Positions 37,278-49,900 of a stretch of 64,000 nucleotides of DNA are shown here, piece after piece. Origin of the DNA: Hormiphora californensis (Eukaryota > Ctenophora > Tentaculata > Cydippida > Pleurobrachiidae); contig CM035360.1 of the NCBI GenBank assembly GCA_020137815.1, forward strand, positions 2,679,078 through 2,743,077. The letters run 5' to 3'. Position 1 is the first letter of the stretch, and the number at the start of each line of letters is the position of its first letter. The notes beneath the pieces are model-generated. The model had not been told where the DNA came from. It did not search any database and saw only the letters and a list, made by a program, of their open reading frames with translations. Made by a program: the position numbers and the translations under genes.

Positions 37278-40200
37278 ATGGGAAAGAGTAAGGCGTCAAA
37301 GGAGCCCCCTAAAACAAAGGAGGAGGATATCACGGAAGAGCAAGAGGAAGAAGTACCTCCAGAGGCTGAGGTGCCAGTTGAAGAGACGCCATGTGAGAGT
37401 GTAACACCCGCCATAATGGAACCTCCCATTGAGCTTCATCTCACCAGTATCATAATCGATAGGTGGGTTACATTTATCAGTCTGCGACAATATACCACGA
37501 AAACGCCATGAAAACATACCATGTTGTTCTTTTGTATTCAATGCTATTGCTCTAATTTTAATTATTTTGTCAGCTATGAGGAAGGTTTAGATGATCCTCT
37601 CTTCACTGGAAGTAGACAAGTAAGATACCAGGGAGGACACACCTATACCGGGGACTTTGTGGAAGGAAGGATGCACGGGGAGGGTGAATATGAGTGGGCC
37701 TTTGGGCTCAAGTATAAGGTAGGAAATTTGTAGTAATTGTTGCTTGTGCTCAAGTATAAGGTAGATATTGTGTAGTTGTTGCTTGTGTTCCCCAATCCAT
37801 TTGTTAACCTTGTAAAACCTTGATGTGCGTCAAAAAACTTTGTTGAAATATATCAAGGGTAGTAATTGAAATTCTGTGCAGGGAGATTTTAAAGATAATC
37901 AGATAACTGGAAGGGGAACCTACGTCTGGACGGATGGTTCTGTGTACAAAGGAGATGTGGAAGATGGATTGAGGCATGGCAAGGGGACCTTCTTCTGTGC
38001 TTCTAAGCCATGTCTGTACTCAGGGGACTGGATTTATGGCAAACGAACGGGATATGTGAGTATGGAAAACATACATTTTAGTATTTTTTAACTTCAAAAA
38101 GAAAATGAACATGTACAAAAGAAAATATCACACCTTTATATATCGTAGGGTCACTTAGGTACACTTAATCAGCATGTGACATGGTTTAGTTTAGGTCCAG
38201 ATGTACCAGAATATAATCTTCTTTTCCACGTGCAGCTTTCTCACTAATCTCTTCCCAGAGCAAGATGTCTAATTTGGCCACTAAATTTTCCACCTCCAGG
38301 GCAAGATGAGCTATGACAAAGAGGAGTTTTCATACTACGTTGGTGAATGGGTGGATAATGAGAAGTGTGGTAAGGGATTCCGACAGTATCCCAGTGGGAG
38401 TACCTATGATGGGCAGTGGAAGAGTGACGTGAGACATGGACATGGGACCATGGAGTGGGCAGGGACAGGGGAGTCTTACACCGGCGAGTGGGACATGGGG
38501 ATTCAGGTATATTTTACTACCTTTGCAAATAATGTTAAGATTTTCGAAAACTATAAAGAAAGGAATACCGCATGTAAATATATTTCTTTGACGACATGAT
38601 ATCATAAATTATGGGATTTATAGCATTATGTAATACAAGGACATATGTATCAAATATCTCCTTTTTTATTTTCACATTATTTGTCCGCACCGACCCCTTT
38701 CAATAGGCCAGTCATATGATGTCGGATGTAGATCAAAATTCACCATAAAAGTTGTAAATCTAATTCCACTTCTAGGGCACTCTAATAGGTCCCTAGAATC
38801 ACCAAAAAAATCCTTCGCGATTTTCGCGGTGAAGAACTTAGGTTTTTGGGCCACGCCCTTTTACCTATATTTTTAGCCTGCTTTGTAAAACGTAACATGG
38901 CTTAGGAACGGAGTAGAGACAAAACTGAGGGCACTAAAGTGATCAGCGTCCTCGCATTAGTGGGGGTAGACACCGGAATTAAGTCTCTATCTCATCTGGT
39001 TAATTAGATAATTAGATAATTAGCTTTGCGCATAACCGTTTTTGGGCTATATAGCTATAGCCACTTAGGAATGGTTTAGAGACTTTTCACGGGTGCCATT
39101 TTGTAGGCAATGGCCAAGTTATGGGGGGTCGACGTCGGACTTTTAAGCTCTATTTCCAACCGTTTAGCCGTTATTTGGCTCTAAAGGTGCTCAAAATCTG
39201 GCTTTTTACCGTTTTTTGCCCATTTTGGGCACCTTTAAAGCCAAATAACGGCTAAACGGTTGGAAATAGAGCTTAAAAGTCCGACGTTGACCCCCCATAA
39301 ATTGGCCATTGCCTACAAAATGGCACCAGTGAAAAGTCTCTTAACCATTCCTAAGTGGCTATAGCCATATAGCCCAAAAACGGTTATGCGCAAAGCTAAT
39401 TATCTAATTATCTAATTAACCAGATGAGATAGAGACTTAATTGCGGTACCTACCCCCACTAATTCGAGGACGCTGATCACTTTGGTGCCCTCGGTTTCAT
39501 CTCTACTTGTTTCCTATGATGGTTTTTACCATATAGCCACAAAACGGTTATGTGTGCATCTAATTATCCAATTATCTAATTAACCTGAAAAGATAGAGAC
39601 TTAATTTCGGTCTCTACCCCCACTAATACGAGGACGCTGATCACTTTAATGCCCTCAGTTTTGTCTCTACTCCGTTCCTAAGCCATGTTACGTCTTACAA
39701 AACAGGCTAAAAACATAGGTAGAAGGGCGTGGCCCAAAAACCTAAGTTCTTCACCGCGAAATTCGCGAAGGATTTTTTTGGTCATTGTAGGGACCTATTA
39801 GAGTACCCTAGAAGTGGAATTAGATTTACAACTTTTATGGTGAGAAAAAAACGTCATATGACTGGCCTACAAATTATTCTAGAACAATAATATTCATGTC
39901 TCCACATGTACATAACTCCGTAATATCTCCCTATATTTGATATCCCGGCCTCTCTGATACCCCTCTTATATCTCTATTATTATCTAATATCCCGGCCCCT
40001 CTGATACCCCTCTTATACCCCTCTTATTATCCCGGCCCTCTGATATCTCTATTGTATCAGATATAAGATTCTTGTTATATCCCTCTAATACCTCTCTGTA
40101 TACATATATATACCATCTGATATCATTTCAGCATGGGGAGGGAACCCAGACCTGGTACATCAACACCAACTCCCAGCTACCTCAAAAGAACGAGTACATG

Positions 40201-43200
40201 GGCCAGTGGGTCAAGGGAAAGAGGGAGGGGTACGGTTCCTTCAGTTATGCGAGTGGAGCTCGGTACGAGGGAGAATGGATCGAAAATCAGAAACACGGCT
40301 ATGGAAAGTTTATCTTTAAGGACGGGTCCATCTTTTCAGGTAAACAAGAAACATGAAAGATTTACATAAAATACACACACACACACTTACACATGTATTA
40401 TACAGAACACACATGTCCAGAACACACATTTCCAGAACACAAGAGTCTCAATATCATTTTGCACTACTTGACACTGGGTGTAGTGGTGTTCCCAGTCCAT
40501 TGTTAGTTGAACTCCCCTGCATGACTCTCAATACACTCCTCTCACCGTTAGAACTGGGTACTCTCACACTCAACTTCCCAACTCCGAGCCTGCTAGTCAC
40601 ACTACTAGCACGACTCCACCGGTGGTCGCCACGTGTGCTGACTCTGCTGAATCTACTAATCATAGACTTCCTAAATGTTGCCATTCGCGAGATGTAAATA
40701 AAGGGGTTTAGAGTTGCGTTCACCGCCACGCATATCACATAGCACACACTCCACGAGTAATACTGCAGAAAAGTGTCCTCTCGCACAGTGAAATTGTCAT
40801 AAATGTACATGACCCAGATAATGAAAATGGGTAGGTTCAGAATAATGTATGTTAGGGTGATCAGGATTATTGTTATTGTAGCCTCCAGCTTCATGTTCCG
40901 AACCTGCTTCGAAAGGGAAGAGATCCGGAGGGAGGAGAGGACGCAGTATGTAGATATAACGCAGCTGATAATCACTGGGATTATGGGAAACGCAAGAAGT
41001 GCAGCACCATTCCCAATCTCTGCATTACTGTACCATCCCGCGCTGGTGTTCTCCCAGCAGTAAGTATCCGAAGCTGTGTAGACAAAAGTGCCATACCCAC
41101 AGGCTATAGGTACTGTAGACCACAGGATTAGGTAGAGACAGTAGAAAAGCACAAAACCCATTACTTTCCTATACTTCAATTGGTATAGCGGGTAAAGTAG
41201 TGATATCGTTCGGGTTATACTGAGGACCGCTACCAGGAAGACAGACATAAAGGGAATGATTGCCCAGAGGATGCCCCAAGTGTGACAAAAGATGGTGTTC
41301 CCAAATAGCATGGGTTTCCTGTCGTTAAAGTAGCTGACGGAGCTGGAGAATGCTGTACTACATGAGAAGATATCCACGACTGTTATCATAATGTAGATTG
41401 TCGTTGGGAGATCCTTGCGGCGATTCTTGAAAAACCAAAGCGCTATAAAGTTACCTGAAATGTGTATGGTATTCAAATACCCCCTACCGGACAAGTAAAA
41501 ACATACAAATGTCGAAGGTTATAGGTTTCTCACAATCACTGGGTAAGCCAGCTGTGCTTATTCCCCCAAAATGAGATAGATGTACTATCTTTTTTTTTCT
41601 TGTTTACTTAGTAGTTAGTACACAAAAACACTAGCTGATTTCACTCACCTACGACTCCAAAAGTTGAACAAAACACACAGACGATCCCAAGGAAATGATC
41701 AAAATGAATCCAGTAGGGCACTGTACTGTCCAGAGAGCTGTTCTGGTACACATCAGTCATAACTATCTGATTGTGTATGAAATGTTACTGATAATTGTCA
41801 TGTTCTAACCTGGTGCTCGGTGAAACAGGGTCAAGCAAGGTAAACTGATGAAGGGTACTGAAAATGGGTCACTAAAACAGCTGACTGATACATTTTACTA
41901 GTGTAATTCCTGACAAATTCCTTGAAAACAAAATCACGTACAATGTCATAAAAGCTGCGTGGTTTTCGTTGGATTCATTGAAGATTAATTTTCACACGTC
42001 ACGCTATATTTCTGTCGATCAAATCCAATCAAATATATTGGTATGTTATAGGCCTTTATAGATTGAAATGAGAAAAAAAACAGGGATAGCACTATAAGAG
42101 GGCCTTGAGGGCGTGGGGAGATCTATTATATCGTAACGCTTCACACGATTAATTAACTGGACTAAATCAGAAAACGGTTTCGTACAAGTCTAATTAAGGC
42201 CAGAGGGGGGGGGGTCCGAGGGTCAAAAAATGTACTTTTCTGAGGTTCACATATATGATGTAACTTGGTGGTAGGAAACTTTTGGGTAGGTTAGCTGCGC
42301 ACCAAGTGTATCAGGAAGCCTTGTTTTTTGAGGTTAACTTTTGACCAAAAATGTAAGTTAACCTCAAAAATCTTGTATTTATGTCGCCTTCACAGATAAA
42401 AATGGTACCAATCGATAGATCTGATCAAGGAGACCAAATGTTTAAAGTTTCAGAGGTCTAAGCCATATAGTTGTTCGGATATTTGAGGTTAACTTATCGC
42501 CCAAAAAACAACCTTTTTGGTCTTTTTTCACACCTTACTTTTCAAATCGCCACTACATTCATCTCATAGACGGCTAAGAGTTGGGCCTTGAAATTTGGCA
42601 GGCATGATCCTTAGATAATAAACTGTGTTTTGAGTGTAACGATTTTTGATTGAGGCTTCCGTTCCCAAGATATTGAGGTTAACATATTTCACATCTGATA
42701 TTTTTTAGACGTTAACCTCAATATCTTGGGAACGGAAGCCTCAATCAAAAATCGTTACACTCAAAACACAGTTTATTATCTAAGGATCATGCCTGCCAAA
42801 TTTCAAGGCCCAACTCTTAGCCGTCTATGAGATGAATGTAGTGGCGATTCGTAAAAATGTTCCAAGTTATTCACCAAAAAGGTACTTTTGGTGAAATATG
42901 TTAACCTCAAAATTTAAAGAACTACCAGGAATATCGCCATAAAATCGCTCCCACATACTCTCCTTAGTGATACCTTACTTTTAGAACCGTTTTCATTGTC
43001 TCAATACACGAACTCTAAGAATTAGAGAGGTTAACATTGATTTTGGGCCAAAAGTTAACCTCAATTTTCTCCCTAACAGTGTACACAAAATCGATTCCGA
43101 GTATGTCATCTGGTCCGGCTCTTCGAGCCGGACCAGATACCGGAAGTGACTTTTTATACCCCCGGACCCCCCCCTCTGGCCTTAACACGTTCACTGCGAC

Positions 43201-45066
43201 ACGTGAATCCGTAGAAATCATCTCTCTAAATCGCTGATATATATGATGTAACTATCACAGATTCATCAAATTTTAACTGCTAATGAACAGATATATTCTC
43301 ATCGTATATAGTCGGACCCCGATATACCGGGCATCCTGATTTACCGGGCAAAACCCTTTCCCCCGAGCATCCCGGTAAATCAGGGTCTGCCTGTATCTCA
43401 CTAGGTCACCATGACAACATAACCCCTTCTTTCAGGTAACTTTGCGAATGACAGCATTGTGGGAAGACCAGGTTCACCAGACATGGGCAAGGCCATGAGA
43501 AGTGCCATTGTCACAGGCCGGATATCATCTCCAGTACAAAATGTAGCAAAGGTAATAGTTTACTGAGTTTTTCCTAGCTATATAGATGGGATACACAAAG
43601 GCATATAGGCACATTGTTATTACAGAATGATTTCACATAATTTCGTATCGTGACATATATCACAAATCCATTAGATGTATGAGCACACTATGTTGTTTCG
43701 CTGAATAGTATAAAACATAGTTCAATAAGCTACATGAGGTGGGATAAATCTACGGAATCTATGGAATGGTCGGTCTGCTCAAAAGATAGAGTTGTGAATA
43801 TATATGTCCTATCAGGTTTCAAAGCCAAATAACGAGATCTATCATTTGTATATTATTTCAAGAGGTATGCCGATGCAGGCTAAAGGGTAGATGTAGCTAG
43901 TAATTTGGGAGCCATAGAGCGTTCTGTATGCAGGAGTAGTAACAAAGCTGCACTTCAAAGGAACTCAAAGCCGCTCCGTGCTAGTATAGCGATATATAAA
44001 CGGACTATAATAGTGTACCATCGACTAGAGTCCCAGCTTCTCAACTGCATTCTAGCCACAATATCATGTGGTAGAGATGAATTTAAACGAGACAATATAA
44101 CGAGACAATAATAATTGTTTTCATACCGAGCAAAAGTAAATCTATTTAAAAGATGTTGTCCAAGAAAAAAGTTTTTTGTGCATCTTAAAAACGTTTAAAA
44201 AAGAGGGGTAGGTGTCTTATGTTTTTATGCAGAGTCTAAAAATAAAACTAGACCCAAGTGAGCTCTAGTCTGCTTTAATGGAGAGCTTGGCAAAAAGAGG
44301 AGGAGTCTAGAGAGATCGGAAAATCGATCCAAGTCCGACCTTTCAAATGTTACGAAAGAACAATTATATATCACGAGTCACAGGGAAAATTGAAAATGGG
44401 AGACGATTCATTCTAATTCTTCTCTTTGAAGATGTGCCGCTGCGAATAGTTTATTAAACCGATTCCCTGTCATAATTCGTCATCTCTAATTTTTTATCCA
44501 TCATGATTGGTGATGAGATCCCCTAGTGTAGGGGTGGCCGCGTCACCAACCATCATGACAACTCGCTAATTACTAATTCTGGAAAAGGTGCGAAAATAAA
44601 GACAGAGTTTAGCAAAATGACAACTCTGGCCTCTGAGTGCAATAGGAATTAGAAAGAATATAATGTGACTTATATATTCACTGAATATGTTAGCAAAATA
44701 ATATAGTTGTGATTCACGGCAAAGCTAACCTGTTGTTAGCAGAAAAATAGAGAGCAACGGAGTCTACATATAATTGTAATTATAGGCTCTATAAACACCT
44801 ACATGTACATAAGAGTCCAGTAGCCGACTATCATGACGTATCAACGGACCTACTCCTAGATCCCAGTTCTGTAACATTATATTCCCCTCACTATCTCTAT
44901 ACCTTTATCTACCACTATCTCCGACTATCTCTATCTCTATAGTCAATATCTATATCTCAGGATATTATTATTCGAGAAGAGAGAGAGCCCCGTCCGATTC
45001 ATACGACCTCTCCTGTGTGGTGCATGTGTATAACTATACTGCCTGTCTTCCGTGCTGAGAGACAGT

Positions 45067-45117
<51 letters not shown>

Positions 45118-46916
45118 TGTGTGAGATAGAGGAGGGTCGGGGTGCGGTAGAACTATCGCGTGAGAGAATGAGTTGGATAAAAGAAAGAGACACGTCTTGT
45201 GGAAAAACCGAATATTGCTTTGTACTAAAAGCAAAACAAATGAACAGTGAACACGTCTAGATCTGAGTAATTATGATTAAAGATGTGCAAGACGTCAGAC
45301 GACAACATGTATAGAGCGCCATAACTACTCGTTCCCTAAACAACAACTGCAACACTGCACTGCCAATATATATATGTAAATGTGTGTAGAAAGTGAGAGC
45401 TCTTGAGGACTTGAAAAAGAGAAAAAAAAAAGAGTAGATGGCAGAAAGAGAGAGGGGATATGGAAGGGGATGAGATACCGATATAGAGGGGGATGGGATT
45501 GCGAAAGTAATGAAATGGTGCGTATCAAGGACGCCTACAATATCTTTTATTCTTTTCTACCTCTTTTTCATGCAACTCTGAATCGTTTTACCAATTATTC
45601 CTTCTGTACCACAACTCACATTATCATCACAGCCATAAGACCATGACAATTTACCAGATGACACAATCACAAACTCATATTCCATAGCTCTATCTGTTCG
45701 AAATTGTGGCATCTTTAAACCGGATGGATAATATCTCCCTCATGCGTGGTCTCAAACCTGATAATATCTCCCACTACACATGGCCCTCCTGGTTGAGATA
45801 TATAGCGTCCCCCAGCCCTCCTTTATCAATCTGGGTCTCATTGATCAATGTGCCATATCTCTCTCTTAACGCTTCACTGCATGATATATATTTATACCGA
45901 CCGTAGGATATATGCCGAGGGAGAGATATGGAAATAAACAAAGATATGATATTATAGACGGTGCACCAGAATAATCGGAAACAAAATAAAGATGTGAATA
46001 TTAGACTATCATCACATGGTCAGGCTTGCCTTGTTCAACCCCGCCATGATTCCAAAATAGACTAAACAATAAAAACTTGCGTTGCATTAAAAGGAATAGC
46101 TTTAATACTTTACTCAACAAATGACAAATCTAGTCAAAAGAATGAGAGTTGAGAAAATAGGTCTGAGAAAGATAAATCGAGAGAACGTACGATAAAAAAG
46201 TTAGATTTGCTTAGTGAGAAGCTGTAGAACCTTACCAGTTGAAGTGCAATCAAATTCGTCTCAGCTTTGACCTGTCTACTCACGAGACTCAAGAGAGAGA
46301 GAGAGAGAGCGGAGAAGAGAGGAGCGAGGAGCGGCAGAGAGCGAGAGAGAGCGAGAGGAGAAGAGAGAGAGAGGAGAGACGAGGAGAACGGCGAGAAGAG
46401 CGAGAGAGGAGAGAGAGAGCGAGAGGAGAGAACAGAGCGAGAGAAAGAAGAGAGACGGATCGAGAGAGAGAGAGAGAGAGAGGAGAAGAGAGAGAGAGCC
46501 GAGAAGAGCGCGATGGGGAAGAGAGAGCGGAGCGCGAAAGAGAGAGTCGAGGAGCAGGAGGGTGAGACACATGGACGAGAGGAGAGAGCGCCGCACGCGA
46601 GCGCGAGAGGATCGCGAGAGAAGCGAGAACGAGAGAGCGACGAGACGAGAGGTCAGGGGAAAAGGAGAGCGAGAAGAGAGGAGAAGAAAGCGAGAGAGAG
46701 AGAGAGTGAGAAGAGAGAGAGGCGAGAGAGGAGGCGAGCAGAGAGAGAGAAGAGAGAGAGAGCGAGGGGAGAGAGAGAGACGCGAGGAGACGCAGAGAGC
46801 GACGAGAGAGGAGGGAGAGAAGAAGGAGAGAGAGAGAGAGAGGGGAAATAGCGATATGATGAGCGAGAGAGAGAGAGAGCGAGAGATCTCCACTCTCTTC
46901 TCTCTGATTCTCCTCT

Positions 46917-46974
<58 letters not shown>

Positions 46975-49900
46975 AAACTCTATTAGTAGCGTCATCTTCA
47001 CACGGTCTAGTAATGATGGGGATGCAGTTTAAACTTTCCCGTCTCAGGAGAAGTCAACGTAGATAGACCCTATTTAGGGTGATAGACCTAATAGCTATAT
47101 TACAGGTCTATCACCTGCAGTATAGAGAAGTCTCTTGATGCTGCCAGCTTATCAAATCGCGGCCTGGACTAGATCGAGAGATGTTTTACTCGATCAGCAG
47201 CTGATGTTGCACAATGAAATTGGTAGAAGCCAAACAATATAATATACTGCCCCGGGGTGATCCGGTGCTAGTGATCCAGCTAATGTAGTATTAGACATTA
47301 GATCAGTAAGAAACTTCTCGCAGCTCTACTAATTGATTCAAAACACGGAAGTATAAGACAAAATAAATACTGATCGCTTCAATTAATCTGATCTGATGTG
47401 GGGCGCAAGAAAAATAGCACTGCTTTTTAAATAAAAGATAACCGTCCTGCCTGAGAGAGTTCGTATAATATTGTGCTTGGAAAACCACAAGATGCATGTT
47501 TTGTCCCCCCTCCCACAAGCACTTGAGTCAAGAGTGTTGTTTACAGTATCAACAATCAACTGTTAAATCTTTTCTTCCTTCTTCTTCTTCTTCTTAGAAG
47601 TGAAACAATACTTTCATTTAAATATACTTTCCGCAGAATTTCTAAGCAGGGATTTATTTGAAATTATCTTCTAATGGCCTATTCAGTCTCTAAACAAGCA
47701 TGGTAATTTGAATTGAAGGCAATATATCAGCGAGTATATAAGTTTTAAACTAGTTATTGCATTTATTTGCCTAGCTAGACTTGGAGGGTTAGAACATAAC
47801 AAGCATTTATTATGTACCTCCATCTTCTTACCACAATCTCAATCAATAGTTTAAAAGATCACATGCACTCGACCACTCTGGTCAACATAGAACATTGGAT
47901 ACTCAGATAATTTTATAAAGGGTTATTTAGGATAATAATGGGATACATATTGCATGTGGTTTAGAAGCAGTCCAGCCAAGATGATATTAGATAATAATAT
48001 ATTAGAGCTCTACTTAGACCAGCCAATATGATAATATGTGCAGACAAAGCGGAGGGGAGTACGTGAAAATATCTATCCGGCATTCCTGTAGCTAATAGAT
48101 CTTTAGAGGGAAGATAGGAAAACAGAGATTCCTGTGATATGCATGTTCTTTTCAAATCATGGAAATTAGAAGAAACACACATGTTAGATCTACTGCAAGT
48201 GATAGATTGAGATAGAGGATAGATAGAGAAGATCCATTATTCCACGTGATATAAGATAGATAGGAGATAGATAGGATGAAGTGCAGTACAAATCAGTAAG
48301 ACACCTTCTACAAATCAGTTCATCATGTGTGCAGTAATGATCATGTGTGAGATATTAGTTCATCTTACTTCAGGAATTTAATTCATTTACAAACACACAC
48401 GTACGCAGAACAACAAGTAAAAGTATATTTAAAGAACCAGTATTAATTTAGTTAATTAAAGTTTTGTTTTCAGACCAGTCACACGTACGCAGAACAACAA
48501 GTAGTAGTATATTTAAAGAACCAGTATATTAATTTAGTTAATTAAAGTTTTGTTTTCAGACCAGTCAAGGATCATTCCAGTTAAACATATCGCCATTACT
48601 GATCGATGAAAATGACGAGGAAGAGGAACTAAAACAGGTATGTTATAGCTCAGTGTTAAAATATGTCTAGGTATACAACTCGAGTAGAGCTGGGGCCATG
48701 CAATCGCTAAAGCAGGTATTATATGTCTTAAAAACTAAGTGTGATCAAAATCATTGGTATACTGCAATGGTTATCCCTAACGCCATCTCTGACCTGGCTT
48801 TGCCTCACGAATAATTGGGTTTATATATTTTGCTCCAAAAACTATCCCTCTGCTCATCAAAACAGTAGTATTACTGTTACTAATGACCAATAGGATAGTT
48901 TTTGGAGGAATAACAGGGAACAGCAGGCGCATCTTAATAATCTCTCTGATGGTAACACAATGACGTTGCAGAGGATTGTTAATACCCGGATTTGAGGCAC
49001 CATTTCACCATTACACCACATAAAGCTATCCCCATCATGACGCGGGATCAAAGAGTGCTGCTGACAATTTACTAATAGGACCCTTATATATTGAGTATTT
49101 CTAAATATAAGAAAGGCAGACAAAAAATAATGGCCCTTTGCCTTGTTTGACCCTCTATCTCTCCATTCTACATGGCCCTCAGCTCAGTTTACTGGGAAAC
49201 TGCTTGGTTAGGGGAACAACAAAAAGTTCTAATTTGTCTCCTCTTCTATAATATAAATATCTTCGTCTCCCCGTCCTAATCTTATAATAAGCTACAATGC
49301 TTTTCCTAAGCCGTTCGTTTGACCTATCTGACATACTCATTTCCTCTCTGTAAAGGAGGGCTAGATCATATAACAATCATTCAAGACTCAAGTATAAATG
49401 AACAATAATAGCTGACATGCAGTCTGCAGAATAATCAATAACGATAACTGACAACAATACGTGTCTGCTATGAACAACTCAAATTATCGCCCTATCTAAT
49501 GAGACCAAGATAGTTTTCACGCCTCACGGCGTGCCTGGTGAAATTTTAACACGACCTAGCATGCAACGGGAAACCACCACTTGTACGTGGTAGCTGAGGG
49601 TCTACAGAATGGCGCTACGGTGCGGGAAAAAAAAGTCCATGCCCTAAAATCGTTTTTTTTACTTTTATTTGATTTGGGTCAAAATTGGCTATATTAAACG
49701 TGGTCCCGAAAAATCCATAATGACTTAGCACACGAAATATGTCACCCCCACCTATTTTTGCACGTAGAATCGATTGCCGTTGAAGTCGAATCTCTAAAAT
49801 GACTGTAAAATGGTCAAAAGCTGATTTTTTACCATTTTTTGGAGGTTTTTGGCCCCTAAACCATTGAAAACGTTGAGATAGGAATTTGAAACTAGTGCCA

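Larger units (their letters stand above)
43552..48397. other. RSPH10B intron 6, mostly repeats and unassigned AT-rich DNA
   Basis: No exon is recognised on either strand. It holds the small Mutator-like element (44507-44549), GA and CT microsatellites, a CTATCTC-rich stretch at 44880-44960, a (CTT)n run at 47577-47596 and a copy of the dispersed motif at 47782. Confidence 0.5.

Noticed and set aside
46239-47032. Several long Arg/Glu- or Ser/Leu-rich ORFs
   Set aside because: GA/CT low-complexity DNA has few stop codons in any frame; no start context, splice sites or family similarity.
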